This document shows, piece by piece, positions 21,300 to 34,400 of a stretch of DNA of 64,000 nucleotides. Both the position numbers and the translations under genes were made by a program. How positions within the stretch are numbered: the stretch's first letter is position 1; the number at the start of each line of letters is the position of its first letter. Location: assembly GCA_036924085.1 (NCBI GenBank), contig JAVGWX010000013.1, positions 58,806,390-58,870,389 on the forward strand, read 5' to 3'. The DNA comes from Ariolimax columbianus. Taxonomy: Eukaryota; Mollusca; Gastropoda; Stylommatophora; Arionidae. Below the pieces are notes generated by a model. The model had not been told where the DNA came from. It ran no database searches and saw nothing but the letters and a program-made list of their open reading frames with translations.

Positions 21300-21577
21300 G
21301 CCACCAAGGTAAAACTATCTTGCTGTAGTGTTAACCACTCTGTTGCATGTCTGCTAAACATGGACTGTGTATAGCAGACATGCCGGACAGCTTAACCATT
21401 TTCATTTGTGCTGTATGCATAGACTGCTCAGGATCAGGTGGCAGGACAAAGTGTTTAACTCTAAAATTCTTAGCAAGACTAGCATGTTGAGCATCATACG
21501 CTTCTGCAAATTACCAAGAAATGATGGACAGGATATGTTGCTCGCATGTTCGATGAGCGCATCTCCAAACAGCTGTT
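21300..21577 (+). pseudogene. finger-tailed LINE relic, left part
   Basis: Contains YSRHAGQLNHFHLCCMHRLL and RIRWQDKVFNSKILSKTSML, the same RT C-terminal region as 6010-6660 and 58566. It is cut by a family F SINE inserted at 21578. Confidence 0.75.
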
Positions 21578-21932
21578 GTTGTTGCTCTTGTTTATTGCCC
21601 ACAATGAGTAAGTTTACTCTTTTGTGCCCCTGAAAAGGGCATAAAGTGGCGGGTTGTAGTAGCTTTCCTCACATCCCGAGCGCGCTGATAAAGGTGGGCT
21701 GTAGTCCTCCAAGCGGATGTGCTATGTTTGGTTTCATCTGCATGACGCTCACTACACTACGGGGTTCACGTCGATCCACATCTTGTCAACCAGATTGCCT
21801 TGAAAACAGCTATTTCCAGGGAATGCTACATGGAAGAGAGATAGTGGTCTTGGGCAGTAAATTGTGCCTGACCCTGACGTGACGTCCTGGTCACTATGTT
21901 GTGCCTGATCGGACTAACATCTCAGTTCCCCC
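21578..21932 (-). mobile_element. CAA-tailed SINE (family F) nested in a LINE
   Basis: Flanked by AAACAGCTGTT (21567-21577) and AAGCAGCTGTT (21933-21943). The uninterrupted LINE copy at 6010 reads GACAGCTGCTT at the equivalent place, confirming the insertion point. Confidence 0.85.
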
Positions 21933-22460
21933 AAGCAGCTGTTATATGGTGATCTCAGAACAGGCATTATTTCGTGGGACAGAAAAAACCATACAGATCC
22001 TTCTTGAAAGTGTCTCTGAAAACCTTCAACATTTGTGTCACCTTCTGGGAGTTGCTTGCACAGATTCGTTCCACCTGGTGTGCTGGTATCACCACATGTG
22101 CTCAGATCGCAGAGCGAAACTCTATCGCTGAGACTCAGAGAAACCATGCAGCCCGAAAGAGGAGGACACACACGACTCCACATCTTACTCCTCACATTAG
22201 TACTCTGAGTGCAGCAGAGTCTGCCATGCCAGGATTGGTCTTTATATCCATTTAAGAACACATCTCGCAGCACGTCTGGGGCTGTCACCACCTTCGCTTG
22301 CAATAGGCAACTATTATGTTATTGAGTGCGTCAACTTGTTTAGCGCAGAGTCTGCTATGCCAGGATTGGTCTTTATAGCCAGATGAGAGAACACATCTTG
22401 CAACACGTCTGGTACTGTTGCCATCTTTGCTTGCATTTTGCAACTATTATGTACTTGAGT
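21933..22460 (+). pseudogene. finger-tailed LINE relic, right part, end duplicated
   Basis: Continues the LINE from 21577 through decayed frames to an ESAMPGLVFISI-like end that corresponds to the finger tail (RARIGLFS in the 58-kb copy). The last ~120 bp (22208-22325) are repeated at 22340-22460. Confidence 0.65.
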
Positions 22461-22464
22461 GCTT

Positions 22465-22770
22465 CAACTTGTCTACTATTTTTAGTCTCAGTCACATTTA
22501 CATCTACAAGGTTGGTTACCTTGTGCGGGTCCCAACTCTTGAGCGAGTTTGTAGTAGCCAGATGCATTTTCTGTTGCTGTTGTTTGTTTGTTTTTGTGCT
22601 GATCTCATCTCGATTTCCTGTCGATTCTGTCTCGGGCTTTAGTCTGATTAGATACTTCAGAATGTCTAAAATGAACACAAACAACGAAGGGAATCGTGAG
22701 CGCAGCCTACCAGGCGGGCCCTTCACATCTTATGGTCTACCATTCACTTATACTTATTATCCATAACTGC
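22465..22770. other. intron sequence, nothing recognised
   Basis: No convincing element; short open frames only. Confidence 0.4.
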
Positions 22771-22772
22771 AG

Positions 22773-22937
22773 GTGTTGCTGGCAAGTTTAAGTGAAGGCA
22801 GCCATTATCTCTCTCAGGCTACAATGGCAGGGGAATCTGCTATTCCAAGCACATCTGCCTCTGGACAGGCTGAAATCAGGCAAGAGCTACATACCATCAA
22901 CAAAGACTTTGACAAGATCCGAGCACAGCTTGTGCAG
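22773..22937 (+). CDS. spectrin-repeat exon 7 (type C)
   Basis: 55 codons, CAG acceptor at 22770-22772, CAG|GTAATG donor. Begins VLLASLSEGS; the STSASGQAEIRQEL stretch matches the STSAEGRQVIGAEL of exon 3 in place. Helix C has Phe46 (NKDFDKIRAQ) where exons 3 and 15 have Trp. Completes the repeat of exon 6. Confidence 0.95.
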
Positions 22938-23164
22938 GTAATGATATGCAATTTTTTTGATTGGGTAGTATCAGAAGCATGTCTCGGCTGAGTTGTTTGG
23001 ATACAAGTGTCTGGGCATGACTTGAATCCTTGGTAAGGCATAGTTTTTTTCTATTTTGGATGAAATACAGAGCTCTGTCTAAACACTGCATGGGGATTGC
23101 AGTAATAACTGGCCTTTATACCTCTGCCCTATAAATCCCAGACAATGTCACAACTTTCGAACAT

Positions 23165-23825
23165 CTCTGTGAGATCAAGATGCTGAGCAGTGCATGAGCT
23201 GTAACGATCAGTGACACAAAGGTTTCAGCTAGGGTCAGGCCCAGCAAACCCATAAGCTGTAATGATCAGTGACCCAAAGCTGACAGCTAGCGTCAGGCCC
23301 AGCAACCCATAAGCTGTAATGGTTAGCCATCAAAGCTGAAAGCTAGCGTCAGGCCCAGCAACCCATAAGCTGTAATGGTCAGTGACCCAAAGCTGACAGC
23401 TAGCGTCAGGGTCAGTAACCCATAAGCTGTAACGGTTAGCGACCCAAAGCTGACAGCTAGCGTCAGGGTCAGCAACCCATAAGCTGTAACGGTTAGCGAC
23501 CCAAAGCTGACCAGCTAGTGTCAGGGTCAACAACCCATAAGCTGTAACGGTCAGCGACACAAAGCTGACCAGCTAGCGTCAGGGCCAGCAACCCATGAGC
23601 TGTAACGGAGAAGGGATCGTTGAGGGAATACTAATCTAGTACTAAAAAAATGCCATGCTGCATTCAGATGTGTTGGACCAAAAGGTGGAAATACTGCAGG
23701 CAAGCTGTAAACTACAACACAACACATTCCGTTCTCCCAGCTACATCCTGCTACTTGCAAAACCCTAGTTAGGGCTTGGTAGCAGGAGTTTGAGAATGAT
23801 GAAGAAGAAAAATCTCGGCTTCATT
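23165..23825 (+). mobile_element. GAA-tailed SINE (family G) with internal 57-bp expansion
   Basis: The 5' half of the SINE (CATAAGCTGTAACGGTTAGC and GCTGACAGCTAGCGTCAGGG) is repeated about seven times between 23195 and 23612. The normal 3' half follows once, ending GATGAAGAAGAAAAA. Confidence 0.85.
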
Positions 23826-23829
23826 ATCA

Positions 23830-24230
23830 GCCATGAGACGTCGCAGAGAGGCGGGCTGCAAAGATTTCTCGTTATTGCCAAGTGGGAGGTTTGTGCTGTC
23901 AGGCGTAACTTCCTGAGAGGGTCAGAGACACCCTTGATCCATTGATGTCGATGTCAACCCCTTGCTCGTAGACCTGCAATATGAAATGCTCTCGCTGCAA
24001 GGCTGGTCATAATGCATTCTGACTAAATGACTAGTCCACTTGATTTTTTGGGGCATCGATACAGACACTAACTGGGTTTATCCCCACTATCTGTGCATCA
24101 TGTTGCGGATGCGGTCATGGCTTGTCTTTCCAGCTGCACTTTTCACATAGCGCATCTCACAGCTCCGTATCTTACTCTTATGTATTTCTAGTAAGGACCA
24201 AGATTGACATTGGTCACACATAGTAGTTTC
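23830..24230 (-). mobile_element. probable LINE tail relic
   Basis: Minus-strand broken frames resemble the segment at 13800-14165. Identification rests on that similarity and on the general LINE-tail look; low certainty. Confidence 0.4.
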
Positions 24231-24374
24231 TTTTGTTGATTAAAACTATTCTCCACTTGGGTCTGTGATGTTTTTCTGTACAACATGGTCATGCTGGTGA
24301 CATTAGATTATAGATGGGTCCGAAGATGCCGCAGCCAGCGACTCATAGCTGGCTGCTTCCATCAGGGTCACTAG

Positions 24375-25200
24375 GACAGAAGCTTCAATACAGGAGCTGA
24401 TTCAGTAACACTCAGGACCACAAGACCCACTTCTGTACACAGATGGCTCTACTGGCAGAGATGTAAACAAGTGCAGTTAGGGTTTCGTCAGCTACCAAAA
24501 TGGCAAGGAGGTGGTGGAGAAATCAGCTGACTACTCCACTGTCACATCGAGTGTGAAGATGGAGATTGAGGCGGTAACAGCGGCCCTGACTTGGTTGGTG
24601 CCGCAACTGGTAACACACGCAGTGACACTGTCGGACTCTCAGGGGATGCTCAGTAAGACAGAACGGTACATGCTAAGAAGGGAGTGGGCCTCTCTTCTGA
24701 ACAACTCTGGTGTAAAAAGTGTCACATGGATCTACTGCCCGGGACATGCAGGTGTCTGGGGCAATGAAAGAGCTGATGCAGTGGCGGGACGAGCTGTGGT
24801 GAACGACGTGGTGAGGTGATGACGAGAGACAGGGTTGAGTTGATAAGGGCAGTCATAGACAGTCTACAGAATGATGAAGGGACAGAAGGTAAAAAAAATG
24901 CGTATTTGCAAAGGATGAGAGATTTTGGAGTGAACTAGGGGAGAGGGGAGAAAGTGTGATCCGTCTGGATAGATCTGGAGAACACGAAATCAACACCTGA
25001 CTGGGACTCTGAGTATACATAGCTTGGGTGGCTGCTTGGACGGAGAACGGGGCACTTATGGGAATGTCCCCTCTGTGTTGATGTTTGTTCCTAGAATCTA
25101 GAAAGACCAAAACCTTATTTCGCCTTAAAGTGATAGCCCTGGAAACAGACTGCAACCATGCAGCCTGGCCATTAGGAATTGCAGAGGGAAGGCAAACCAT
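24375..25200 (+). pseudogene. RNase H domain from a LINE
   Basis: Reads LLYTDGSTGRDVNKCS then a stop, and from 24511 an open frame with MEIEAVTAALTW (Glu), TLSDSQGMLSK (Asp) and YCPGHAGVWGNERADAVAGR (His/Asp), all catalytic positions of RNase H. The C-terminal part after 24820 has two further stops. It is a different, more diverged family from the element at 16.7 kb. Confidence 0.8.
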
Positions 25201-25203
25201 ACG

Positions 25204-25465
25204 TCAAAAATGACATTCTGAATTATCATCATCATGTATCATGTCTTTGCAGAATGTCACTCTCACAACAGCCTCTCGATTTCTAGCCAGAAATTCCACC
25301 TCTGTCAGTGTCATCTGCAGGACGTCCGTGTCTTGCATCCATCTTCTCCTCAGCCTGTCTCTGCCCCGCTTTCCATGCAGCATACCCTCCAATATTGTTC
25401 TCTCTAGGCCATTATGGTGTTTGATATGGCCAAAATATTTTAGCTTTATAAATAGTCTGAATATA
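25204..25465 (-). pseudogene. LINE C-terminal tail
   Basis: Minus-strand frame from 25392 reads MEGMLHGKRGRDRLRRRWMQ, then LTEVEFLARNREAVVRVTFC, the usual Arg-rich end of an RTE-like LINE protein. Confidence 0.65.
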
Positions 25466-25497
25466 TACTGTATATACTATATGTGTCTCTTTTCCAG

Positions 25498-25659
25498 GCA
25501 CAGTCAGACTTACAGAAATGCCTAATCCGCTGGGAAGAGTTTGAGCACAGTTGTCAAGAAGCTGGCAGCTGGTTGAGAGAGAGGGATGTACTGCTTCAGG
25601 CTGAGCTAGATCTGATGTCTACAGCAGAGGAGAAAAAAGAGCAGTGGGAAAGATACAGA
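25498..25659 (+). CDS. spectrin-repeat exon 8 (type D)
   Basis: 54 codons, CAG acceptor at 25495-25497, AGA|GTAAGC donor. Begins AQSDLQKCLI with Trp12 (IRWEEFEH) and Trp25 (AGSWLRERD), the standard D positions; ends EQWERYR. Followed by the largest intron of the window (13.4 kb). Confidence 0.95.
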
Positions 25660-25714
25660 GTAAGCTACCATTGATTCATCATCATCAGTTCTCATTTACT
25701 TCCTTTTACCTCAT

Positions 25715-25883
25715 GCTTTTTTTTTGACAGATAGAAGAAATGCTCAGACTCATTATCGGAGTATCAATCAATAATTTTAAGTATGCTGACGACACAGTTT
25801 TGCTGGCTGAAAGCGAACAAGAACTACAGGAATTGGTTATTCAAGTAAAGAACAAAAGTCGGGAGTATGGATTGGACATTAAC
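25715..25883 (+). pseudogene. RTE-like LINE, RT palm segment (piece 1 of 3)
   Basis: Reads NNFKYADDTVLLAESEQE, the RT catalytic box, up to YGLDIN. The frame resumes precisely at 28313 after a TTAA-flanked insertion. Confidence 0.8.
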
Positions 25884-26009
25884 TCTTTCCGGACTGATAG
25901 CGACTAAAGTGGCTCTCTAACAAAACCCTACAGGACCTTTAGCCACTAAAGTGGACAACAAGTTTCTTTGCTTCACAGAATACTTACTTTACAGTAGTTC
26001 TTATTAGAT

Positions 26010-26395
26010 CTTAGTTGACCTGTACTTCTACAGGGGCAAATGCCCCTGTGCAGGTCCCAGCTCTGGTATGAGCTGGATGTAGCCGGGAGAAGGGTTTCCT
26101 GCTTAGTGGGCTAGACTTGAGCAGCTTAATACTCCGCTGCGTTGGGACAAGCGCTTACGGAGGGTGGTTAATCAATGTGTGAGTCCATCTTAATAGACTC
26201 AAACACTAGAGCAAAGTAGACCCGCAGCCTGTTAGGCGTCATCTATGCTGCTCTAAACAAACCACATAACCATGGCTAGTGTTATGCCATGTCACACAGT
26301 TAGTCACCTCTTACGACATGCTCTCTGTGATGCAGTGGTCCTGTTCTTGTCATACACAAAGACACCGACAGACCACTCGAGCTAGTTCTCTCAAT
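26010..26395 (+). repeat. ~370-bp interspersed repeat (family H)
   Basis: Complete-looking copy running from GACCTGTACTTCTACAGGGG to TCTTGTCATACACAAAGACA. Confidence 0.75.
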
Positions 26396-26464
26396 GAAAT
26401 TTAACCAAAATGAGTGTGTTGGGTGTCACAAACATGTTGTTTATTTCAATTAAAGTGTATTCGA

Positions 26465-26800
26465 GTGCATGAGCTGCAGCGGTCAGCGATCCATAGCTGG
26501 CTGCTTGCGTCAGGGTCAGCTAACCAAAGCTGCCAAGACCTTTCTACACCTCCACGCGGTGATCCTGGATAACAGGCTGCAACAGAGCAGACTGGCTAAG
26601 GAGAAGGGATCGAAGAGGGAATGCTAACCCGGTACTCAAAAAATGCTTGCTGAAGTCGGATGTGTTGGACCGAAAGGTACAAATATCACAGTCAAGCTGT
26701 AAACTACGACGCAACGCATTCTGTTCTCTGGACTACATTCTGCTACTTAGGCCAGTGTCAGGGTTTGGTAGCGGGAGATTGAGCACAAACGAAGCCAAGC
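26465..26800 (+). mobile_element. GAA-tailed SINE (family G), unexpanded copy
   Basis: Single-copy version of the sequences expanded at 23 and 52 kb. Contains GGATGTGTTGGACCGAAAGG and ends in an imperfect GAA tail. Confidence 0.7.
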
Positions 26801-27038
26801 CAATTAAAGTGTGCTCACTGCTTCTGCTTCAATACATTTTTCATATTGTTATTGATTATGTAGTCATTGAGAAAAATGTACGTGTTCAATATTTATGGAC
26901 ATAAATGCATCAAATAAACTGTGTTGTGAAGAACTTTTCTTGTGTATAAAATTGCCAGAAAAATGAATAGCAACACTTGGACAACTATGAACAAATTTAG
27001 GAAAGTTACAATATTTTGACTTATAAATTATCTGCTTC

Positions 27039-27748
27039 TTAACCCTACCAGACCTAAGGCCCTGAACCTAACTGTCCCCCATTCCTGGGTTCCTGAGCAT
27101 TAAAGAGAAAAAACCAACATGATATGGAATAAGATGGTTAGAATAAGATGTAACTTGGAGACATTGTAGAAAATAGGTTTACCTTTCATCTAGCGTCAAT
27201 ATTCCACCTTTGTGTGCCAATCCACCCAGCAAAAGGCCAAGAATCTGTCTCGAGTCATAAAACATTTCGAAATCCAGGAGTAAACACAACAAAGAGCCCT
27301 CATATGTCCAATAATCCTGATAACTGGGCTTTATACATGAGTATTCCATATAGATCCTCAGTCCAAGAAAAGCCTTCATCTCATCACCCAAGCTCTCACT
27401 GTCTGTTTCACTTGAACAGAGTCTGAATCAACAAAATTATTGATCAGCTGTTGGACTGTCATAAGCCTAGACTTACTTTGCTTTCCTGTTGAAGTGCTTG
27501 GTTCATCAGCCATTCGTTTCATTGTCAATTTTCCGAATTGTTCACGTTAAACCCCACAAAATCAATTCAAACATGGGGGCAGCCATTTGCAATGACTAAT
27601 CACGAGGATTGACCACGATTGGTTGGTTATTTTTAGATTATGACGTATTTTATGACGTACTATCCAAAGTACCGAACATTAGGTACAGCGGTTTAGCGGC
27701 AGTTAAGGAAATTACCGAAAAATGGGTACAGCGGTCTGGTAGGTTTAA
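27039..27748 (-). mobile_element. internally deleted piggyBac element
   Basis: TTAA at both ends (27039-27042, 27745-27748) and terminal inverted repeats (TTAACCCTACCAGACC; the other end differs by one base). A transposase remnant on the minus strand, 27391-27179, reads DEMKAFLGLRIYMEYS and KPSYQDYWTYEG, matching the same region of the transposase at 42.3 kb. Confidence 0.85.
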
Positions 27749-27895
27749 CATTTTGTTGTTTTTGCAACCTATTTATTCTTCCAATTAATCAAATATCAAC
27801 AATTTACTTTTATGTTCATTTTCTGTAACCATTTCCATTCCCAGTGATGTACAATATTAATATGTTTATCTTTATTATGGTGAGAAGTAGTAACA

Positions 27896-28215
27896 TTGCC
27901 CCAGTGGCCTACCGGGGTCTTTGTGTATGACAAGGACAAGAATAGTCCACTGCCCACAGAGAGGATGTCGTAAGAGGCGGCTAACTGTGACATGGCATAA
28001 CACCGGCATGGTTAGGTGGTTTGTTTAGAGCAGCATTGATGGCGCCTAACAGGTCTACTTTGTTCTAGTGTTTGAGTCTATTAAGATGGACTCGCACATC
28101 AGTGAACCACCCTCTGTAAGCGCTTGAGTATTAAGCTGCTTGAGCCTAGTCCGCTATGCAATAAACCCTTCTCCTGGCTACATCCAGCTCATACCAGAGC
28201 TTAGACCTGAACTAT
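27896..28215 (-). repeat. ~370-bp interspersed repeat (family H), inverted copy
   Basis: Reverse of the 26010 copy, beginning TGTGTATGACAAGGACAAGA. Confidence 0.75.
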
Positions 28216-28312
28216 GGTAGTAGCATAAAAAAAGGTATGCAATGATTGTTTTTCAAAACGGAAAACTGATTTGGTCTGAAGCTAAACAAACGTAGGTCCT
28301 GAAAGAGTGAAC

Positions 28313-28492
28313 ACTGAAAAAACTGAAACTATGATAATTAGCAAGCAGACTCGACATCTGCTCTACAGATAAAATAGACGGTCAAATACTGGAACAGGCC
28401 ACGAGTTTCTCCTATCTAGGAAATATAACGGAAGGGGGAAGATGCGAATTGGAAATAAAGTCAAATCATATATCCTTAAGGGAAGAGAAAGA
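28313..28492 (+). pseudogene. RTE-like LINE (piece 2 of 3)
   Basis: Reads KTETMIISKQTR, then after a one-base shift IDGQILEQATSFSYLGN and GRCELEIK, the segment after the RT palm. The satellite begins right after it. Confidence 0.75.
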
Positions 28493-31400
28493 GAGGTATA
28501 CTCAGGTATACTGATAAGAGCAACAGGCTTTGATTGATTGAAATCATATATTGATAAGAGCAACAGGCTTTGATTGATTGAAATCATATATTGATAAGAG
28601 CAACAGGCTTTGATTGATTGAAATCATATATTGATAAGAGCAACAGGCTTTGATTGATTGAAATCATAAATTGATAAGAGCAACAGGCTTTGATTGATTG
28701 AAATCATATATTGATAAGAGCAACAGGCTTTGATTGATTGAAATCATATATTGATAAGAGCAACAGGCTTTGATTGATTGAAATCATAAATTGATAAGAG
28801 CAACGGGCTTTGATTGATTGAAATCATATATTGATAAGAGCAACGGGCTTTGATTGATTCAAATCATATATTGATAAGAGCAACAGGCTTTGATTGATTG
28901 AAATCATAAATTGATAAGAGCAACAGGCTTTGATTGATTGAAATCATAAATTGATAAGAGCAACAGGCTTTGATTGATTGAAATCATATATTGATAAGAG
29001 CAACAGGCTTTGATTGATTGATTGAAATCATATATTGATAAGAGCAACAGAATTTGATTGATTGAAATCATATATTGATAAGAGCAACAGGCTTTGATTG
29101 ATTGAAATCATATATTGATAAGAGCACCAGGCTTTGATTGATTGAAATCATATATTGATAAGAGCAACAGGCTTTGATTGATTGAAATCATAAATTGATA
29201 AGAGCAACGGGCTTTGATTGATTGAAATCATATATTGATAAGAGCAACGGGCTTTGATTGATTGAAATCATATATTGATAAGAGCAACAGGCTTTGATTG
29301 ATTGAAATCATAAATTGATAAGAGCAACAGGCTTTGATTGATTGAAATCATATATTGATAAGAGCAACAGGCTTTGATTGATTGAAATCATATATTGATA
29401 AGAGCAACAGGCTTTGGTTGATTGAAATCATATATTGATAAGAGCAACAGGCTTTGATTGATTGAAATCATATATTGATAAGAGCACCAGGCTTTGATTG
29501 ATTGAAATCATAAATTAATAAGAGCAACAGGCTTTGATTGATTGAAATCATATATTGATAAGAGCAACAGGCTTTGATTGATTGAAATCATATATTGATA
29601 AGAGCAACAGGCTTTGGTTGATTGAAATCATATATTGATAAGAGCAACAGGCTTTGATTGATTGAAATCATATATTGATAAGAGCACCAGGCTTTGATTG
29701 ATTGAAATCATATATTGATAAGAGCAACAGGCTTTGATTGATTGAAATCATAAATTGATAAGAGCAACAGGCTTTGATTGATTGAAATCATATATTGATA
29801 AGAGCAACAGGCTTTGATTGATTGAAATCATATATTGATAAGAGCAACAGGCTTTGATTGATTGAAATCATAAATTGATAAGAGCAACAGGCTTTGATTG
29901 ATTGAAATCATATATTGATAAGAGCAACGGGCTTTGATTGATTGAAATAATATAATGATAAGAGCAACAGGCTTTGATTGATTGAAATCATAAATTGATA
30001 AGAGCAACAGGCTTTGATTGATTGAAATCATAAATTGATAAGAGCAACAGGCTTTGATTGATTGAAATCATATATTGATAAGAGCAACAGGCTTTGATCG
30101 ATTGATTGAAATCATATATTGATAAGAGCAACAGGCTTTGATTGATTGATTGAAATCATATATTGATAAGAGCAACAGAATTTGATTGATTGAAATCATA
30201 TATTGATAAGAGCAACAGGCTTTGATTGATTGAAATCATATATTGATAAGAGCAACAGGCTTTGATTGATTGAAATCATATATTGATAAGAGCAACAGGC
30301 TTTGATTGATTGAAATCATATATTGATAAGAGCAACAGGCTTTGATTGATTGAAATCATATATTGATAAGAGCAACAGGCTTTGATTGATTGAAATCATA
30401 TATTGATAAGAGCAACAGGCTTTGATTGATTGAAATCATAAATTGATAAGAGCAACAGGCTTTGATTGATTGAAATCATATATTGATAAGAGCAACAGGC
30501 TTTGATTGATTGAAATCATATATTGATAAGAGCAACAGGCTTTGATTGATTGAAATCATAAATTGATAAGAGCAACGGGCTTTGATTGATTGAAATCATA
30601 TATTGATAAGAGCAACGGGCTTTGATTGATTGAAATCATATATTGATAAGAGCAACAGGCTTTGATTGATTGAAATCATAAATTGATAAGAGCAACAGGC
30701 TTTGATTGATTGAAATCATAAATTGATAAGAGCAACAGGCTTTGATTAATTGAAATCATATATTGATAAGAGCAACAGGCTTTGATTGATTGATTGAAAT
30801 CATATATTGATAAGAGCAACAGAATTTGATTGATTGAAATCATATATTGATAAGAGCAACAGGCTTTGATTGATTGAAATCATATATTGATAAGAGCACC
30901 AGGCTTTGATTGATTGAAATCATATATTGATAAGAGCAACAGGCTTTGATTGATTGAAATCATAAATTGATAAGAGCAACGGGCTTTGATTGATTGAAAT
31001 CATATATTGATAAGAGCAACGGGCTTTGATTGATTGAAATCATATATTGATAAGAGCAACAGGCTTTGATTGATTGAAATCATAAATTGATAAGAGCAAC
31101 AGGCTTTGATTGATTGAAATCATATATTGATAAGAGCAACAGGCTTTGATTGATTGAAATCATATATTGATAAGAGCAACAGGCTTTGGTTGATTGAAAT
31201 CATATATTGATAAGAGCAACAGGCTTTGATTGATTGAAATCATATATTGATAAGAGCACCAGGCTTTGATTGATTGAAATCATATATTGATAAGAGCAAC
31301 AGGCTTTGATTGATTGAAATCATAAATTGATAAGAGCAACAGGCTTTGATTGATTGAAATCATATATTGATAAGAGCAACAGGCTTTGATTGATTGAAAT

Positions 31401-34400
31401 CATATATTGATAAGAGCAACAGGCTTTGATTGATTGAAATCATATATTGATAAGAGCAACAGGCTTTGATTGATTGAAATCATATATTGATAAGAGCAAC
31501 AGGCTTTGGTTGATTGAAATCATATATTGATAAGAGCAACAGGCTTTGATTGATTGAAATCATATATTGATAAGAGCACCAGGCTTTGATTGATTGAAAT
31601 CATATATTGATAAGAGCAACAGGCTTTGATTGATTGAAATCATAAATTGATAAGAGCAACAGGCTTTGATTGATTGAAATCATATATTGATAAGAGCAAC
31701 AGGCTTTGATTGATTGAAATCATATATTGATAAGAGCAACAGGCTTTGATTGATTGAAATCATATATTGATAAGAGCAACAGGCTTTGATTGATTGAAAT
31801 CATATATTGATAAGAGCAACAGGCTTTGATTGATTGAAATCATAAATTGATTAGAGCAACAGGCTTTGATTGATTGAAATCATATATTGATAAGAGCAAC
31901 AGGCTTTGATTGATTGAAATCATATATTGATAAGAGCAACAGGCTTTGATTGATTGAAATCATAAATTGATAAGAGCAACGGGCTTTGATTGATTGAAAT
32001 CATATATTGATAAGAGCAACGGGCTTTGATTGATTGAAATCATATATTGATAAGAGCAACAGGCTTTGATTGATTGAAATCATAAATTGATAAGAGCAAC
32101 AGGCTTTGATTGATTGAAATCATAAATTGATAAGAGCAACAGGCTTTGATTGATTGAAATCATATATTGATAAGAGCAACAGGCTTTGATTGATTGATTG
32201 AAATCATATATTGATAAGAGCAACAGAATTTGATTGATTGAAATCATATATTGATAAGAGCAACAGGCTTTGATTGATTGAAATCATATATTGATAAGAG
32301 CACCAGGCTTTGATTGATTGAAATCATATATTGATAAGAGCAACAGGCTTTGATTGATTGAAATCATAAATTGATAAGAGCAACGGGCTTTGATTGATTG
32401 AAATCATATATTGATAAGAGCAACGGGCTTTGATTGATTGAAATCATATATTGATAAGAGCAACAGGCTTTGATTGATTGAAATCATAAATTGATAAGAG
32501 CAACAGGCTTTGATTGATTGAAATCATATATTGATAAGAGCAACAGGCTTTGATTGATTGAAATCATATATTGATAAGAGCAACAGGCTTTGGTTGATTG
32601 AAATCATATATTGATAAGAGCAACAGGCTTTGATTGATTGAAATCATATATTGATAAGAGCACCAGGCTTTGATTGATTGAAATCATATATTGATAAGAG
32701 CAACAGGCTTTGATTGATTGAAATCATAAATTGATAAGAGCAACAGGCTTTGATTGATTGAAATCATATATTGATAAGAGCAACAGGCTTTGATTGATTG
32801 AAATCATATATTGATAAGAGCAACAGGCTTTGATTGATTGAAATCATAAATTGATAAGAGCAACAGGCTTTGATTGATTGAAATCATATATTGATAAGAG
32901 CAACAGGCTTTGATTGATTGAAATCATATATTGATAAGAGCAACAGGCTTTGGTTGATTGAAATCATATATTGATAAGAGCAACAGGCTTTGATTGATTG
33001 AAATCATATATTGATAAGAGCACCAGGCTTTGATTGATTGAAATCATATATTGATAAGAGCAACAGGCTTTGATTGATTGAAATCATAAATTGATAAGAG
33101 CAACAGGCTTTGATTGATTGAAATCATATATTGATAAGAGCAACAGGCTTTGATTGATTGAAATCATATATTGATAAGAGCAACAGGCTTTGATTGATTG
33201 AAATCATAAATTGATAAGAGCAACAGGCTTTGATTGATTGAAATCATATATTGATAAGAGCAACGGGCTTTGATTGATTGAAATAATATATTGATAAGAG
33301 CAACAGGCTTTGATTGATTGAAATCATAAATTGATAAGAGCAACAGGCTTTGATTGATTGAAATCATAAATTGATAAGAGCAACAGGCTTTGATTGATTG
33401 AAATCATATATTGATAAGAGCAACAGGCTTTGATCGATTGATTGAAATCATATATTGATAAGAGCAACAGGCTTTGATTGATTGATTGAAATCATATATT
33501 GATAAGAGCAACAGAATTTGATTGATTGAAATCATATATTGATAAGAGCAACAGGCTTTGATTGATTGAAATCATATATTGATAAGAGCAACAGGCTTTG
33601 ATTGATTGAAATCATATATTGATAAGAGCAACATGCTTTGATTGATTGAAATCATATATTGATAAGAGCAACAGGCTTTGATTGATTGATTGAAATCATA
33701 TATTGATAAGAGCAACAGGCTTTGATTGATTGATTGAAATCATATATTGATAAGAGCAACAGAATTTGATTGATTGAAATCATATATTGATAAGAGCAAC
33801 AGGCTTTGATTGATTGAAATCATAAATTGATAAGAGCAACAGGCTTTGATTGATTGAAATCATATATTGATAAGAGCAACAGGCTTTGATTGATTGAAAT
33901 AATATATTGATAAGAGCAACAGGCTTTGATTGATTGAAATCATAAATTGATAAGAGCAACAGGCTTTGATTGATTGAAATCATATATTGATAAGAGCAAC
34001 AGGCTTTGATTGATTGAAATCATATATTGATAAGAGCAACAGGCTTTGGTTGATTGAAATCATATATTGATAAGAGCAACAGGCTTTGATTGATTGAAAT
34101 CATATATTGATAAGAGCACCAGGCTTTGATTGATTGAAATCATATATTGATAAGAGCAACAGGCTTTGATTGATTGAAATCATAAATTGATAAGAGCAAC
34201 AGGCTTTGATTGATTGAAATCATATATTGATAAGAGCAACAGGCTTTGATTGATTGAAATCATATATTGATAAGAGCAACAGGCTTTGATTGATTGAAAT
34301 CATAAATTGATAAGAGCAACAGGCTTTGATTGATTGAAATCATATATTGATAAGAGCAACGGGCTTTGATTGATTGAAATAATATATTGATAAGAGCAAC

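Larger units (their letters stand above)
25879..28311. mobile_element. TTAA-flanked insertion with short inverted ends (piggyBac-like, composite)
   Basis: Left end TTAACTCTTTCCGGAC and right end (reversed) TTCACTCTTTCAGGAC are imperfect inverted repeats; the target was a TTAA in the LINE. Inside are a family H repeat, a family G SINE, a shorter piggyBac derivative and another family H copy. No transposase of its own was seen. Confidence 0.5.
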
